Source of the DNA: Micrococcaceae bacterium UBA6021 | GTDB lineage: Bacteria; Actinomycetota; Actinomycetes; Actinomycetales; Micrococcaceae | DNA length: 26,902 nucleotides | Direction: 5' to 3' | Assembly (NCBI GenBank): GCA_002427975.1 | Contig: DIZT01000298.1 | Span: 1-26,902 of the forward strand | Part shown: positions 6,696 through 15,326 of the stretch, one piece after another | Numbering within the stretch: position 1 is the first letter of the stretch | Layout of the letters: every line of letters starts with the position of its first letter | The notes under the pieces: generated by a model | The model's database searches: none | What the model was told of the DNA's origin: nothing | What the model saw: only the letters and a program-made list of their open reading frames with translations | Position numbers and translations under genes: made by a program

Positions 6696-7307
6696 CTAGT
6701 GGCTCGTGGCGTTCTTGGGGCGAAGCAACAGGGCGGCGACAACTCCGCCTGCCGCTCCGCCGAGGTGCGCTTGCCACGAGATGTAGCTGCCCACGATCGG
6801 CAGCACCCCCAGCAGGATGCTGCCGTAGACCATAAACAGCACCACCGCGAGCAGGATCTGCCGCCAGCTGTGGTTGAAGAAACCGCGCACCAGGAGGAAG
6901 GCGAATAATCCGAAGACCAGGCCGGAAGCACCCACGGTGATGCCGCCGTCGCCAATCAGCCACACAGTCAGCCCGGAGCCCAGCCAGCTGAACGCGAGGG
7001 CGGTCAGGAACACCCGCACGCCGGAGAGGAACACCAGGAAGCCGAAGACGATCAGCGGCAGGGCATTGGACAGCAAGTGGTTCAGATTGGCATGAAGCAG
7101 CGGAAACGTGAAAATGTCCAGAAGACTGTCAGCGGACCGCGGCCGGAGCCCGAACGTCCGGTTCAGGGAGTGAAGCGTCAGCGTGTTGAACATTTCGATG
7201 GCAAACAGCAGCGCCACAAAGCCGCCCGCCACCAACAGTCCGCCCTTCGCAAGCGAGGCCGTGGTTTCCCGGCTTCTCGGCTTTCCGCCGCCCATCGCGT
7301 CCAGCAT
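6696..7307 (-). CDS. Rhomboid family intramembrane serine protease
   Basis: 203-aa membrane protein with about six hydrophobic helices. The catalytic serine motif GASG is at residues 126-129 (Ser128) and the partner histidine is His181 in SWQAHLGGAAGG, the GxxxxH-type final helix. The HxNxxHLLxN motif (LHANLNHLLSNA, residues 71-82) is also present, so all hallmark residues for an active rhomboid are visible. Rhomboids cut transmembrane substrates within the bilayer; the target here is unknown. ATG 7307 is chosen because AGGA lies six bases upstream and it starts eight bases after the ilvA stop; a longer in-frame extension would overlap ilvA. It is the last gene of the minus-strand galM-exporter-ilvA-rhomboid run. 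Confidence 0.9.
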   Translation of the reverse strand: MLDAMGGGKPRSRETTASLAKGGLLVAGGFVALLFAIEMFNTLTLHSLNRTFGLRPRSADSLLDIFTFPLLHANLNHLLSNALPLIVFGFLVFLSGVRVFLTALAFSWLGSGLTVWLIGDGGITVGASGLVFGLFAFLLVRGFFNHSWRQILLAVVLFMVYGSILLGVLPIVGSYISWQAHLGGAAGGVVAALLLRPKNATSH

Positions 7308-7315
7308 GGCTGTTC

Positions 7316-8554
7316 CTAATGCACCACGATGGGCTGGAAGCCCTCGGCACGGAGGGCGCCGAGGACCTGCTCGCAATGTTCGTGGCCCTTGGTTTCGAGG
7401 TTCACGGTAATGGAAACGTCGCCCATGCTGATGGAACCGCCCACACGGGTGTGGTCCAGCCCCGTTACGTTGGCATCGTTCTCGGCAATGATGCGGGCGA
7501 TGGTGGCCAGGGAACCGGGCCGGTCATCCAGCATCATCCGCACGGTCATGTAGCGCCCGGCGGCGGACAGGCCGCGCTGGATGACTTTGAGCATCAGCAT
7601 CGGATCGATGTTGCCGCCGGACAGGATCACTGCCGTGGTGCCGGGGTTTTCGATCTTGCCGTCCATCAAGGCGGCAACCCCCACGGCCCCGGCGGGTTCC
7701 ACTACCATTTTGGCCCGTTCGAGCAGGAAGATCAGGGCCCGCGCCAGTGAATCCTCGCTGACGGTGACCACATCGTCCACGAGCTCACGGATGATGCTGA
7801 AGGGCAGCTGTCCGGGCCGCCCTACGGCGATGCCGTCAGCCATGGTTGACACTTTCTTGAGCGGCACCAGGGCGTCGGCGGCCAGGGACGGCGGATACGC
7901 CGCGGCGTTTTCGGCCTGGACACCGATGATGCGGATTTCACGCCCAAGTTCCCTGGCCTTGGCCTTGACGGCTACGGCGACGCCGGCCAGCAGACCGCCG
8001 CCGCCCACGCCCATCAGGATGGTGTCCACGTTGGGGATCTGTTCGAGAATCTCCAGGCCGATGGTTCCCTGGCCGGACACTACATCCACGTTGTCGAAGG
8101 GGTGCACAAAGACCATGCCGGACTCGTCGGCGTAGCGCTGCGCCTCGGCGAGAGCCTCATCCACGTTGTGGCCGTGGAGGACCACCTCCGCGCCGTGGCT
8201 GCGGGTGGCGGCAAGTTTGGGAAGGGCTACGCCAAGCGGCATGTAGATGCGGGCTTTGATGCCCAGGCTTTTGGCTGCTACGGCGACGCCCTGTGCATGG
8301 TTTCCGGCTGACGCGGCCACAACACCGCGTTTTTTCTCTTCAGCCGAGAGCTTGGCCATACGGACGTAGGCACCACGGACCTTGAATGAGCCGGCCCGCT
8401 GCAGGTTTTCGCACTTGAAGAAGACGTCGCCACCCACCATCGCGCCCAGGGCCCGTGACGATTCCACCGGGGTCCGCATAATAATTCCCTCGAGCAGCCT
8501 CTGCGCCTCCAGGACATCGTCCAGCGTGACGGGAAGGGTTTCGAGGGTGTTCAC
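7316..8554 (-). CDS. ilvA: Threonine ammonia-lyase (threonine dehydratase) with C-terminal ACT domain
   Basis: 412-aa PLP enzyme that deaminates threonine to 2-oxobutanoate, the first committed step to isoleucine. The PLP lysine is Lys58 in AGSFKVRGA; SAGNHAQG (about 82-89) and the phosphate-binding GVGGGGLLAG (about 182-191) are visible. Residues about 335-412 form a single ACT domain (MTVRMMLDDRPGSLATIARII), so the enzyme is of the shorter single-ACT type rather than the E. coli IlvA with two regulatory modules. Feedback control by isoleucine or valine therefore cannot be assumed. The start is GTG 8554 with AGGAG nine bases upstream. It sits 48 bases after the AI-2E-type gene and eight bases before the rhomboid gene, in a likely shared transcript. 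Confidence 0.94.
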   Translation of the reverse strand: MNTLETLPVTLDDVLEAQRLLEGIIMRTPVESSRALGAMVGGDVFFKCENLQRAGSFKVRGAYVRMAKLSAEEKKRGVVAASAGNHAQGVAVAAKSLGIKARIYMPLGVALPKLAATRSHGAEVVLHGHNVDEALAEAQRYADESGMVFVHPFDNVDVVSGQGTIGLEILEQIPNVDTILMGVGGGGLLAGVAVAVKAKARELGREIRIIGVQAENAAAYPPSLAADALVPLKKVSTMADGIAVGRPGQLPFSIIRELVDDVVTVSEDSLARALIFLLERAKMVVEPAGAVGVAALMDGKIENPGTTAVILSGGNIDPMLMLKVIQRGLSAAGRYMTVRMMLDDRPGSLATIARIIAENDANVTGLDHTRVGGSISMGDVSITVNLETKGHEHCEQVLGALRAEGFQPIVVH

Positions 8555-8602
8555 GGACTTATTCTCCTTGGGTGGATACGGCTCCGGTGCTTGGCCGTTG
8601 GG

Positions 8603-9916
8603 TCAGGCCTGGGCGTCCGGATTGGATGCATCTGTGCTGGCTGCGGCGTCCTTGCCGCGCTTGGGCCTGGCGCCCGGCAACCGGACATCCCTGATGGTGT
8701 CATCATGTTCCGGGCCAGGCGTCACCGGCCCTCCGGGGGTTGCCAGCACCTGTTCATGTTCCCACGTTCTGGCCGCAATGTAGCGAATTGCGGAGTTTGC
8801 TACGGCGAGGATAGGCACTGAAAACAGCGCGCCGGGGATACCTGCAAGGTACGAACCCGCTGCCACAGAGAGGATGACCGCCACCGGATGCAGGGCCACG
8901 GCCTTGCCCATCACGAGTGGTTGCAGGATGTGGCTCTCCAGCTGCTGGACCAGCAGGACGATAGCCAGCATGATCAGGGCGTTGACCGGCCCGTTGGCCA
9001 CCAGGGCCAGGAGCACGGCGATTGCACCGGTCACCAGGGCACCGACCACCGGGATAAAGGAACCGATGAACACGAGCACGCTCAGGGGAAGGGCCAGCGG
9101 CACTCCGATGATGGCCGCGCCGGCGCCGATGCCTACCGCGTCAACAAACGCAACAAACATCTGGATCCGTGCGTAGCTGACCATGGAAGCCCAGCCCTTG
9201 TGTCCGGCACCGAAGGATGCTGCACGCGCTTTCTTCGGGAGGAGGCGGACCAGGAAGGCCCAGATCCTGTCGCCTTCGAGCAGGAAGAAGATCAGGATGA
9301 AAAGGGCCAGCACCATTCCGGCGGCAAAGTGGCCGGCGGTGCTGCCGAAGGACAGTGCGCCGCTGAGGATGCTGCTGCTGTTGTCCTGGAGGGCGGTGGA
9401 GGCTTCCTTGAGGTACTGGTCGATCTGGTCGGCGGTGAGGTGCAGGGGGCCGTCGGCCAGCCAGTCCTGGACCTGTTTCACGCCCGTCAGCGCCTGGGAC
9501 CACAGTTCGCCAAAGCCTGACGCCAACTGCCGGCCCACCAAGGCAAGGGCACCGACAATCACGCCGATGAACCCCACCACCGTGATGGCCACGGCGGCGC
9601 CGTTTGGCAGGCTCCTGCTCCGCAGCCAGCGCACCACGGGGCTCAGCAGCCCGCCCAGGAGTGCGGCCACCATAACGGGGATGATCAGGAAGCTGATCCG
9701 GCCCAGCAGCCAGATCAGGGCACCGGCCATCAGAAGGATCAGGCCAAGCCGCCAGGTCCACGACGCAGCGATCCGAATACCGTAGGGAATGTCCTGGTCC
9801 AGCTCACGGTCTGTCCACACCCGGGCCGGACGGACAGTTTCCACCGGCCGGACCGTGTCCGGTGCCGTGCCTGTGGGCGTTGAATCGGATGGGGTGGCGT
9901 CCTCGGCTGGCGTCAT
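8603..9916 (-). CDS. AI-2E family transporter (PerM/TqsA-type membrane protein)
   Basis: 437-aa protein with about eight transmembrane helices between residues about 55 and 375. Recognisable family segments are the paired N-terminal helices (LGLILLMAGALIWLLGRIS and IIPVMVAALLGGLLSPVVRWL), the loop with LPLSVLVFIGSFIPVVGALVTGAIAVLLAL, and QQLESHILQPLVMGKAVALHPVAVILSVAAGSYLAGIPGALFSVPILA. The soluble tails are long: about 50 Pro/Thr-rich residues at the N-terminus and about 50 charged residues at the C-terminus. Members range from autoinducer-2 exporters to sodium/proton antiporters, and the substrate cannot be read from sequence. ATG 9916 has GAGGA eleven bases upstream, a little far. It lies 40 bases downstream of galM on the same strand. 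Confidence 0.9.
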   Translation of the reverse strand: MTPAEDATPSDSTPTGTAPDTVRPVETVRPARVWTDRELDQDIPYGIRIAASWTWRLGLILLMAGALIWLLGRISFLIIPVMVAALLGGLLSPVVRWLRSRSLPNGAAVAITVVGFIGVIVGALALVGRQLASGFGELWSQALTGVKQVQDWLADGPLHLTADQIDQYLKEASTALQDNSSSILSGALSFGSTAGHFAAGMVLALFILIFFLLEGDRIWAFLVRLLPKKARAASFGAGHKGWASMVSYARIQMFVAFVDAVGIGAGAAIIGVPLALPLSVLVFIGSFIPVVGALVTGAIAVLLALVANGPVNALIMLAIVLLVQQLESHILQPLVMGKAVALHPVAVILSVAAGSYLAGIPGALFSVPILAVANSAIRYIAARTWEHEQVLATPGGPVTPGPEHDDTIRDVRLPGARPKRGKDAAASTDASNPDAQA

Positions 9917-9956
9917 AGCCTAATACTTCCTCAGCGTCGGCCCTTATGCGAAACGG

Positions 9957-10916
9957 CTACCCGGCCTCACCCAGGACAGCATCAATCCCCCAGGTCATGG
10001 TGAACGATTCTCCTGGCGGGAGCCACCGCAGCCCGACCCCCGAGTTGAAGGCGTTGGCCGGACCGGTCATGGGTTCGATGGCCACGGCCCTGGGCCTGCC
10101 GGGCAGCTCAGTTGTCACAAAGATGTGGACGTAGCCGCAGGATTCGTCCTGCCGCAACGTGACACTGCGGCCGTCAGGCGCGCTGAGCACGTGGCGGGCC
10201 GTACCGCCGGCGAACGTCAGGTCAGTCAGGGCGACGTCGATCTCAAGGTCCCCCACGCGCTGGCCGGCGCGGAAATCACTGTCCCCGCTGACGGGCTCCG
10301 AGCTGCGGGGGATCAGGCGCGCGTCCGCCACCAGGCGGGTGTCTGCGGCAACGGTCAGCGTCAGCTGGTCCACGTCCGCTTCGCCCAGCCGCAGGTAGGG
10401 GTGGGCGCCCAGCACGAAAGGCGCCGGCGCGTTGGAATCGTTGATCAGCGTCTGGCGTACTTCCAGGCCCAGATCCTCAGCCAGAAGATATTGGACCCGG
10501 TGCCGTACCAGGAAAGGGTAGCCATGCTGCGGGAATACGGTCGCCTCAAGGGTCACCGAGTATTGCGACTCATCAACCAGGGTGTAGGCGGAGTTGCGGA
10601 GCAGGCCGTGGCTGGCGTTGTTCCGTGAAACCTCCGTGATGTCCAGCTGCTGCTTCTTTCCGTCGAGGTACCAGACCCCGTCCTCTACCCTGTTTGCCCA
10701 AGGGGCAAGGGTGATACCGGCGGCCCCGGGGGAAATCTCGGCATCGCCATAGGTCTCGGTGAGCTGGACATCTGCGCGGCTGTACAGCCGCAGGCCGGCC
10801 GCCAACTCTGTCACGACGGCCAACGCGTCACCCCTGCGGAGCTCGTACTGCCGCCCGGTGGCGTAGGTCTGGAATCCGGAGGGAATGCTGGCGTCCGGGG
10901 TTGCACTCGAAGTCAT
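9957..10916 (-). CDS. galM: Aldose 1-epimerase (galactose mutarotase)
   Basis: 319-aa mutarotase that interconverts alpha- and beta-anomers of aldoses, feeding alpha-galactose to galactokinase. Visible catalytic residues are His172 in VLGAHPYLRLG (acid) and Glu281 in AIEPMTGPANAF (base); the conserved NRVEDGVWYLDGK and NNASHGLLR (His103) segments are also present. The frame stays open far upstream, but that extension overlaps galT in antisense and has no domain, so I start at ATG 10916 (MTSSATPD). No good Shine-Dalgarno precedes it; TACGGT ends seven bases upstream of the ATG, which might indicate a leaderless or near-leaderless mRNA. It is divergent from galT-galK, sharing a 153-base control region. 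Confidence 0.9.
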   Translation of the reverse strand: MTSSATPDASIPSGFQTYATGRQYELRRGDALAVVTELAAGLRLYSRADVQLTETYGDAEISPGAAGITLAPWANRVEDGVWYLDGKKQQLDITEVSRNNASHGLLRNSAYTLVDESQYSVTLEATVFPQHGYPFLVRHRVQYLLAEDLGLEVRQTLINDSNAPAPFVLGAHPYLRLGEADVDQLTLTVAADTRLVADARLIPRSSEPVSGDSDFRAGQRVGDLEIDVALTDLTFAGGTARHVLSAPDGRSVTLRQDESCGYVHIFVTTELPGRPRAVAIEPMTGPANAFNSGVGLRWLPPGESFTMTWGIDAVLGEAG

Positions 10917-10972
10917 GAGCACCACCGTACAGGGGAGCAGGGACAGCTTGCCATCGCCACTGAAATGTTCTC

Positions 10973-11003
10973 TTTTGTGTGAATCTATTCTTTTTTGAGC
11001 GAA
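10973..11003. promoter_or_regulatory. Direct-repeat operator candidate between galM and galT
   Basis: TTTTGTGTGAA (10973-10983) and TTTTGAGCGAA (10993-11003) match at 9 of 11 positions and are spaced by 20 bases, about two helical turns. They stand in an AT-rich island of the otherwise GC-rich galM/galT divergent gap. DeoR-family sugar regulators often bind such T-rich direct repeats, so a DeoR-type galactose repressor is a reasonable guess; its gene is not in this window. Confidence 0.45.
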
Positions 11004-11069
11004 ATATGGGATGATCGAGGCAACGGACGCCCGGCACCTTCCGGCGCCAGCACGCAAAGGACCCCATCC

Positions 11070-12242
11070 ATGACAGGCATCACCACCACCGCGCTCGCCG
11101 ATGGCCGGGAGCTGATCTATTTCGACGACGGCGCGACCGCCAAGCCCCGCACGGCGGCTACCACCACCGATCACCGGCCCTTGCCGGAGCGGAGCGAACC
11201 TGGCGAAGTCCGGTTCGATGCCCTCACCGACGAGTGGGTGGCTGTGGCGGCCCACCGGCAGACCCGGACCCACCTGCCGCCTGCCGAGCAGTGCCCCATC
11301 TGCCCCACCACACCGAACAACCCCTCCGAGATTCCCGCGCCGGACTACGACGTTGTGGTGTTCGAGAACCGCTTCCCGTCGCTCGGCCCGGCCGTGGGGC
11401 CTGTGCCGTCTGACCCCGCATGGGGCACCACGGGTCCTGCATACGGACGCTGCGAAGTGGTGGCCTTCACGCCCGAACACACGGGATCCTTCAGTGGCCT
11501 GGGTGAGGCCCGCGCCCGGACTGTTGTTGAGGCGTGGGCGCACCGCACCGAAGTCCTGAGCAAACTGCCGGGGATCAAGCAGGTGTTCCCGTTCGAAAAC
11601 CGGGGAGCCGACATCGGCGTCACCCTCCACCACCCTCACGGCCAGATCTACGCGTACCCCTACGTCACGCCACGGGCAGCGGTCATCGGAGCGGCAGCGC
11701 GCAAGTTCTATGATGGGTCGGACGGACGTCAGACGCTCACTGGCTCGCTGCTGCAGGCGGAACGGGAGGACGGGAGCCGGATGGTAATGGAGGGCGAGAA
11801 CTTCAGTGCCTACGTGCCGTTCGCTGCCCGCTGGCCGCTGGAAATCCATCTTGTCCCCCACCGGAAAGTGCCTGACCTGGCTGCCCTGAGCGGTGAGGAA
11901 AAGGATGAACTGGCGCACGTGTACCTTGACCTGCTCAAACGGCTCGATGCCCTCTATCCCACACCGACACCCTACATTTCAGCATGGCACCAGGCCCCCC
12001 TTGATGACCTCCTGCGCCCCGCCAGCTACCTGCACCTCCAACTGACGTCGCCCCGCCGGGCAGCGGACAAGCTCAAGTTCCTGGCCGGATCCGAGGCCGC
12101 AATGGGTGCGTTTATTAATGACACCACCCCGGAAAGCGTGGCGGAGCGGCTCCGCGCCGTGACCATCCCGGAGTCCGTCTCCTCCCCTGCAGCAAGCTCC
12201 CCCGCTCCGCTGGGCGCCCAACCGGAAGGAGTACACGCGTGA
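11070..12242 (+). CDS. galT: Galactose-1-phosphate uridylyltransferase
   Basis: 390-aa Leloir-pathway enzyme exchanging UMP between UDP-glucose and galactose 1-phosphate. The active-site motif HHPHGQIYAYPY places the HPH triad at residues 188-190, with His190 the predicted UMP-bound nucleophile. Cys75 and Cys78 in QCPICP match the structural zinc ligands of the family. FENRFPSL and NFSAYVPFAARWPLEIHLVPHRK are typical conserved blocks. I start at ATG 11070, which has AAAGGA eight bases upstream; upstream in-frame codons to 10995 run through the AT-rich control region and look untranslated. The stop overlaps the galK start by four bases (GTGA), indicating translational coupling. Confidence 0.95.
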   Translation: MTGITTTALADGRELIYFDDGATAKPRTAATTTDHRPLPERSEPGEVRFDALTDEWVAVAAHRQTRTHLPPAEQCPICPTTPNNPSEIPAPDYDVVVFENRFPSLGPAVGPVPSDPAWGTTGPAYGRCEVVAFTPEHTGSFSGLGEARARTVVEAWAHRTEVLSKLPGIKQVFPFENRGADIGVTLHHPHGQIYAYPYVTPRAAVIGAAARKFYDGSDGRQTLTGSLLQAEREDGSRMVMEGENFSAYVPFAARWPLEIHLVPHRKVPDLAALSGEEKDELAHVYLDLLKRLDALYPTPTPYISAWHQAPLDDLLRPASYLHLQLTSPRRAADKLKFLAGSEAAMGAFINDTTPESVAERLRAVTIPESVSSPAASSPAPLGAQPEGVHA

Positions 12243-13459
12243 GCGCCGCACCTGACCCGCTGACCGCCCAGTCTCCGCTGTCCAGCCAGGCGGGACCGGG
12301 CGCGGCGCAGCCCGGCACGGCGGACCTTGCCGCCCGCTTTGAGCAGGAGTTTGGCAGGCTTCCCGACGGCGTCTGGCAGGCACCGGGACGGGTTAACCTG
12401 ATCGGCGAACACACCGACTACAACGAGGGCTTTGTACTCCCGTTCGCGATTGACAAGACCGCCCGGGTGGCCATTGCAGTCCGGGCGGACTCCACGGTCA
12501 GGCTCCTGTCCACCTATGGTGACCAGGGTATGGTCAGCGCCGACCTCGGCGCGTTGGCTGCGGCCACCGCAAAGGGCTGGACGAAGTATCCGCTCGGCGT
12601 CATCTGGGCCCTGCAGCAGCGCGGCATTGCAGTTCCCGGGCTGGACCTGCTGCTCGATTCCGACGTCCCCTTGGGCGCCGGCCTGTCTTCGTCGCACGCC
12701 ATCGAGTGCGCGGTTATCTCCGCCCTGAATGAACTGACACGAGCGGGACTTGAACCCGAGGAGATGGTCCTCGCCACCCAGCGTGCGGAGAACGACTTTG
12801 TGGGCGCGCCGACGGGCATTATGGACCAGTCAGCGTCGCTGCGTGGATCCAAGGGGCACGCAGTATTCCTGGACTGCCGTGACCAGAGCGTTCAGCTGGT
12901 TCCCTTCGAAGCAGAACCCGCAGGGCTGGTGATGCTGCTGATCGATACCAAGGTCTCCCACTCCCATGCCGACGGCGGTTACGCCTCCCGCCGCGCGTCC
13001 TGCGAACTGGGTGCCGAGGTCATGGGCGTCAAGGCACTGCGTGATGTCCAGGTGAGCGACCTGGCAGAAGCCGCCGGCCTCCTGGACGAGGTCACCTTCC
13101 GGCGTGTGCGCCATGTGGTGACCGAAAACGACCGTGTGCTGCAGACCGTGGAGCTGCTGGCCAGTACGGGCCCGGGGTCCATCGGTGCGCTGCTGGACGC
13201 CAGCCACGTGTCCATGCGGGACGATTTCGAAATCTCCTGCCCGGAGCTGGATCTGGCCGTATCCACAGCCCGTGCCAACGGGGCACTCGGTGCCCGGATG
13301 ACCGGCGGCGGCTTCGGCGGGGCAGCCATCGCGCTGACCCCGGTGACGTCGGAGCAGCAGGTACGTGCCGCCGTCGGGCGCGCCTTCGCAGAAGCCGGCT
13401 ATGCCGCTCCTGACATCTTTACGGTGACCCCGGCAGCCGGCGCCATGCGCATTTCGTAG
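12239..13459 (+). CDS. galK: Galactokinase
   Basis: 406-aa GHMP-family kinase that phosphorylates alpha-galactose at C1 with ATP. All three GHMP motifs are visible: GRVNLIGEHTDYN (residues 50-62, galactokinase signature), the ATP-binding PLGAGLSSSHA (about 145-155) and the C-terminal GARMTGGGFGGAAIAL (about 351-366). MDQSASLRG contains the catalytic Asp region. About 27 Ala/Pro/Gln-rich residues precede the core and may be disordered. The GTG start at 12239 has AAGGAG seven bases upstream and overlaps the galT stop. Together with GalM and GalT it covers the Leloir pathway except UDP-galactose 4-epimerase, which must lie elsewhere. Confidence 0.95.
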   Translation: MSAAPDPLTAQSPLSSQAGPGAAQPGTADLAARFEQEFGRLPDGVWQAPGRVNLIGEHTDYNEGFVLPFAIDKTARVAIAVRADSTVRLLSTYGDQGMVSADLGALAAATAKGWTKYPLGVIWALQQRGIAVPGLDLLLDSDVPLGAGLSSSHAIECAVISALNELTRAGLEPEEMVLATQRAENDFVGAPTGIMDQSASLRGSKGHAVFLDCRDQSVQLVPFEAEPAGLVMLLIDTKVSHSHADGGYASRRASCELGAEVMGVKALRDVQVSDLAEAAGLLDEVTFRRVRHVVTENDRVLQTVELLASTGPGSIGALLDASHVSMRDDFEISCPELDLAVSTARANGALGARMTGGGFGGAAIALTPVTSEQQVRAAVGRAFAEAGYAAPDIFTVTPAAGAMRIS

Positions 13460-13477
13460 CGCGGCTTTTCGCAAGAA

Positions 13478-13512
13478 AGAGGGCCCCGCCAGTTCAGTTG
13501 GCGGGGCCCTCT
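13478..13512. terminator. Perfect 14-bp bidirectional hairpin between galK and the YccA-type gene
   Basis: AGAGGGCCCCGCCA (13478-13491) pairs perfectly with TGGCGGGGCCCTCT (13499-13512) around a 7-base loop. It lies 18 bases after the galK stop and 42 bases after the convergent gene's stop. On the minus strand the stem is followed by TTCTTG, giving a moderate T-run; on the plus strand the tail is weak. It most likely terminates both transcripts. Confidence 0.75.
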
Positions 13513-13554
13513 ACCTTTGAGCCGAAAGTACGACGGCGGACGCCGCGTTGGGTG

Positions 13555-14481
13555 TTAGTCGTCGCCCCGCAGGATGGCGAGCAGCCGGATGATTTCCACG
13601 TAGAGCCACACCAGCGTGACCGTCAGGCCGAAGGCTGCGGTCCAGGAGAAGCGCTGCGGCGCGCCGCTCTGCACGCCGGCTTCGATGCTGGTGAAGTCCA
13701 TGATCAGGGAGAACGCAGCAAGGCCGATGGCCAGCAGACCAATGAAGACACCCAGCGGAATACCGAAGATCTCAACGCTGGTCCGCAGTCCGAACGGGGA
13801 ATCTACGGCGCCGGTCCACATCATGACCAGGTTGATGATCGCGAACACGGCATAGCCGATAGTGGCGATCATAAAGAAGCGCATCGCCTTGGGCGTTGCC
13901 CGGACCTTGCCGCTCTTGAACAGGAGCAGGGTCACAGCGAAGACGGACAGCGTACCGATGACGGCCTGCAGGCCGACTCCGGGATACAGGCCGTCAAGGA
14001 TGCGGGTAAGTCCGCCCAGGAACAGGCCCTCCAGGCCCGCATAGGTAAGAATCAGCGCCGGTGACGGCTGCTTCTTGAACGTGTTCACCAAGGCCAGGAC
14101 GAAGCCACCCAGCGCACCAACGATCATCAGCATTGACGCAAGACCCATGCTGACGAACAGGGTGACTGCGGCGCCGGCCATCAGGACTCCGAGGCAGGCC
14201 GCTGTCTTGACGATGACGTCGTCGAACGTCATCCGGCCGGTGTCCGCGGGACCCGCGGCCGGCTGGTTGTACATCTGGCGCAGCTGCTCGTCGGTCATGT
14301 TCTGCTGTGTGCCCCAGCCGTTCCGGGGATCCATGACCTGGCCGGGGGCCTGCTGGCCGTACTGGCCGTAGGGCTGCTGGCCGGACGGGTTCTGACCGTA
14401 GGAAGCCTGCCGGACAGGCGGTGCCTGGGTGGCTCCACGGAAGTTCTTTCCGTTGAAGATCGGGTTTCCGCCAAGTGCCAT
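13555..14481 (-). CDS. Bax inhibitor-1/YccA family membrane protein
   Basis: 308-aa protein. Residues 1-75 are hydrophilic and rich in Gln, Gly, Pro and Tyr, with SYGQNPSGQQPYGQYGQQAP repeats typical of disordered actinobacterial N-termini. Residues about 85-305 hold seven hydrophobic helices; MTFDDVIVKTAACLGVLMAGAAV begins the core and EGLFLGGLTRILDGLYPGVGLQAVIGT resembles the conserved central part of BI-1/YccA proteins. Bacterial members such as BsYetJ conduct calcium and YccA interacts with FtsH, but the role here is unknown. ATG 14481 is chosen for GGAGGA eight bases upstream; an earlier in-frame start would read through the leader. It is transcribed towards galK and ends at a shared hairpin. 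Confidence 0.85.
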   Translation of the reverse strand: MALGGNPIFNGKNFRGATQAPPVRQASYGQNPSGQQPYGQYGQQAPGQVMDPRNGWGTQQNMTDEQLRQMYNQPAAGPADTGRMTFDDVIVKTAACLGVLMAGAAVTLFVSMGLASMLMIVGALGGFVLALVNTFKKQPSPALILTYAGLEGLFLGGLTRILDGLYPGVGLQAVIGTLSVFAVTLLLFKSGKVRATPKAMRFFMIATIGYAVFAIINLVMMWTGAVDSPFGLRTSVEIFGIPLGVFIGLLAIGLAAFSLIMDFTSIEAGVQSGAPQRFSWTAAFGLTVTLVWLYVEIIRLLAILRGDD

Positions 14482-14612
14482 TGCGGGTGTCCTCCAATAA
14501 AGGGTGGGTTGCTGAACTTTAAGATTCACGTTACCAATTTCCACGTGCCCGCGCTCCGATTAGTTCCCCACCCGCGGCGTCGCAACCCAACCGTGATGCG
14601 GCCAGGGTTTTC

Positions 14613-15326
14613 TCAGCCCACTCCCAGGTAAGCCTCCTTGATGGCCGGATTCGCCAGCAGTTCCTTTCCGGTGCCGCTGTGGGTGATTTCCCCCGTCTCC
14701 AGGACAAAGGCGCGGTGGGCGCCTGCCAGTGCCTGATTAGCGTTCTGCTCGACCATCAGCACCGTGGTCCCCTGGTTGTTGATCTCCTTGATGATCTTGA
14801 AGATCTGGCGGATGAATTGCGGTGCCAGCCCCATGGACGGCTCGTCCAGGAGCAGTAGTTTCGGGTCGGACATCAGGGCCCGGCCGATCGCCAGCATTTG
14901 CTGTTCCCCGCCTGACATGGTGCCGCCGTATTGCTTTATCCGCTCTTTGAGCCTCGGGAACAGGTCAAACACCCGTTCCAGGTCCCGCGGCACGCCGGCT
15001 CTGTCCTTCCGGCCGAACGTGCCCATATCCAGGTTTTCCATGACGGTCATGCCGGGGAAGATCCCCCGCCCTTCCGGGGCCTGTGAAATGCCACGGACAA
15101 CACGGATATGGGCCTTCATCCGGGTGATGTCCTCACCGGCAAAAGTGATTTTTCCTGCGGTGGGGTTGAGGATCCCGGAGATTGTCCTCATGGTTGTTGT
15201 TTTGCCGGCCCCGTTCGCGCCGATGAGCGAAACAACTTCACCCTCGTTAACCGTGAAAGACATGTTCCGGATGGCCCGGATGCGTCCGTAGTGAACGGAG
15301 ATCCCGTCGATTTCAAGCAACGTCAT
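14613..15326 (-). CDS. livF: Branched-chain amino-acid ABC transporter, ATP-binding protein LivF
   Basis: 237-aa ATPase of the LivG/LivF type, energising uptake with LivG. Walker A is GANGAGKTT (residues 36-44), the signature is MSGGEQQMLAIGRAL and Walker B is LLLLDEPSMGLAPQ, followed by the switch histidine-equivalent region MVEQN. MSGGEQQMLA and the AIKEAYLG ending are typical of LivF rather than LivG. ATG 15326 has GGGAG seven bases upstream and overlaps the end of livG by 14 bases; longer in-frame extensions lie inside livG. It is the last gene of the five-gene liv run. Confidence 0.94.
   Translation of the reverse strand: MTLLEIDGISVHYGRIRAIRNMSFTVNEGEVVSLIGANGAGKTTTMRTISGILNPTAGKITFAGEDITRMKAHIRVVRGISQAPEGRGIFPGMTVMENLDMGTFGRKDRAGVPRDLERVFDLFPRLKERIKQYGGTMSGGEQQMLAIGRALMSDPKLLLLDEPSMGLAPQFIRQIFKIIKEINNQGTTVLMVEQNANQALAGAHRAFVLETGEITHSGTGKELLANPAIKEAYLGVG

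Noticed and set aside
10917..11918. N-terminal extension of galM that would make a 653-aa protein
   Set aside because: The extra 334 residues are antisense to galT and have no domain; GalM has normal length from ATG 10916.
14482..14612. A possible promoter for the YccA-type gene in the gap to livF
   Set aside because: The gap is AT-richer with a good ribosome binding site, but I could not find a -35/-10 pair with acceptable spacing.
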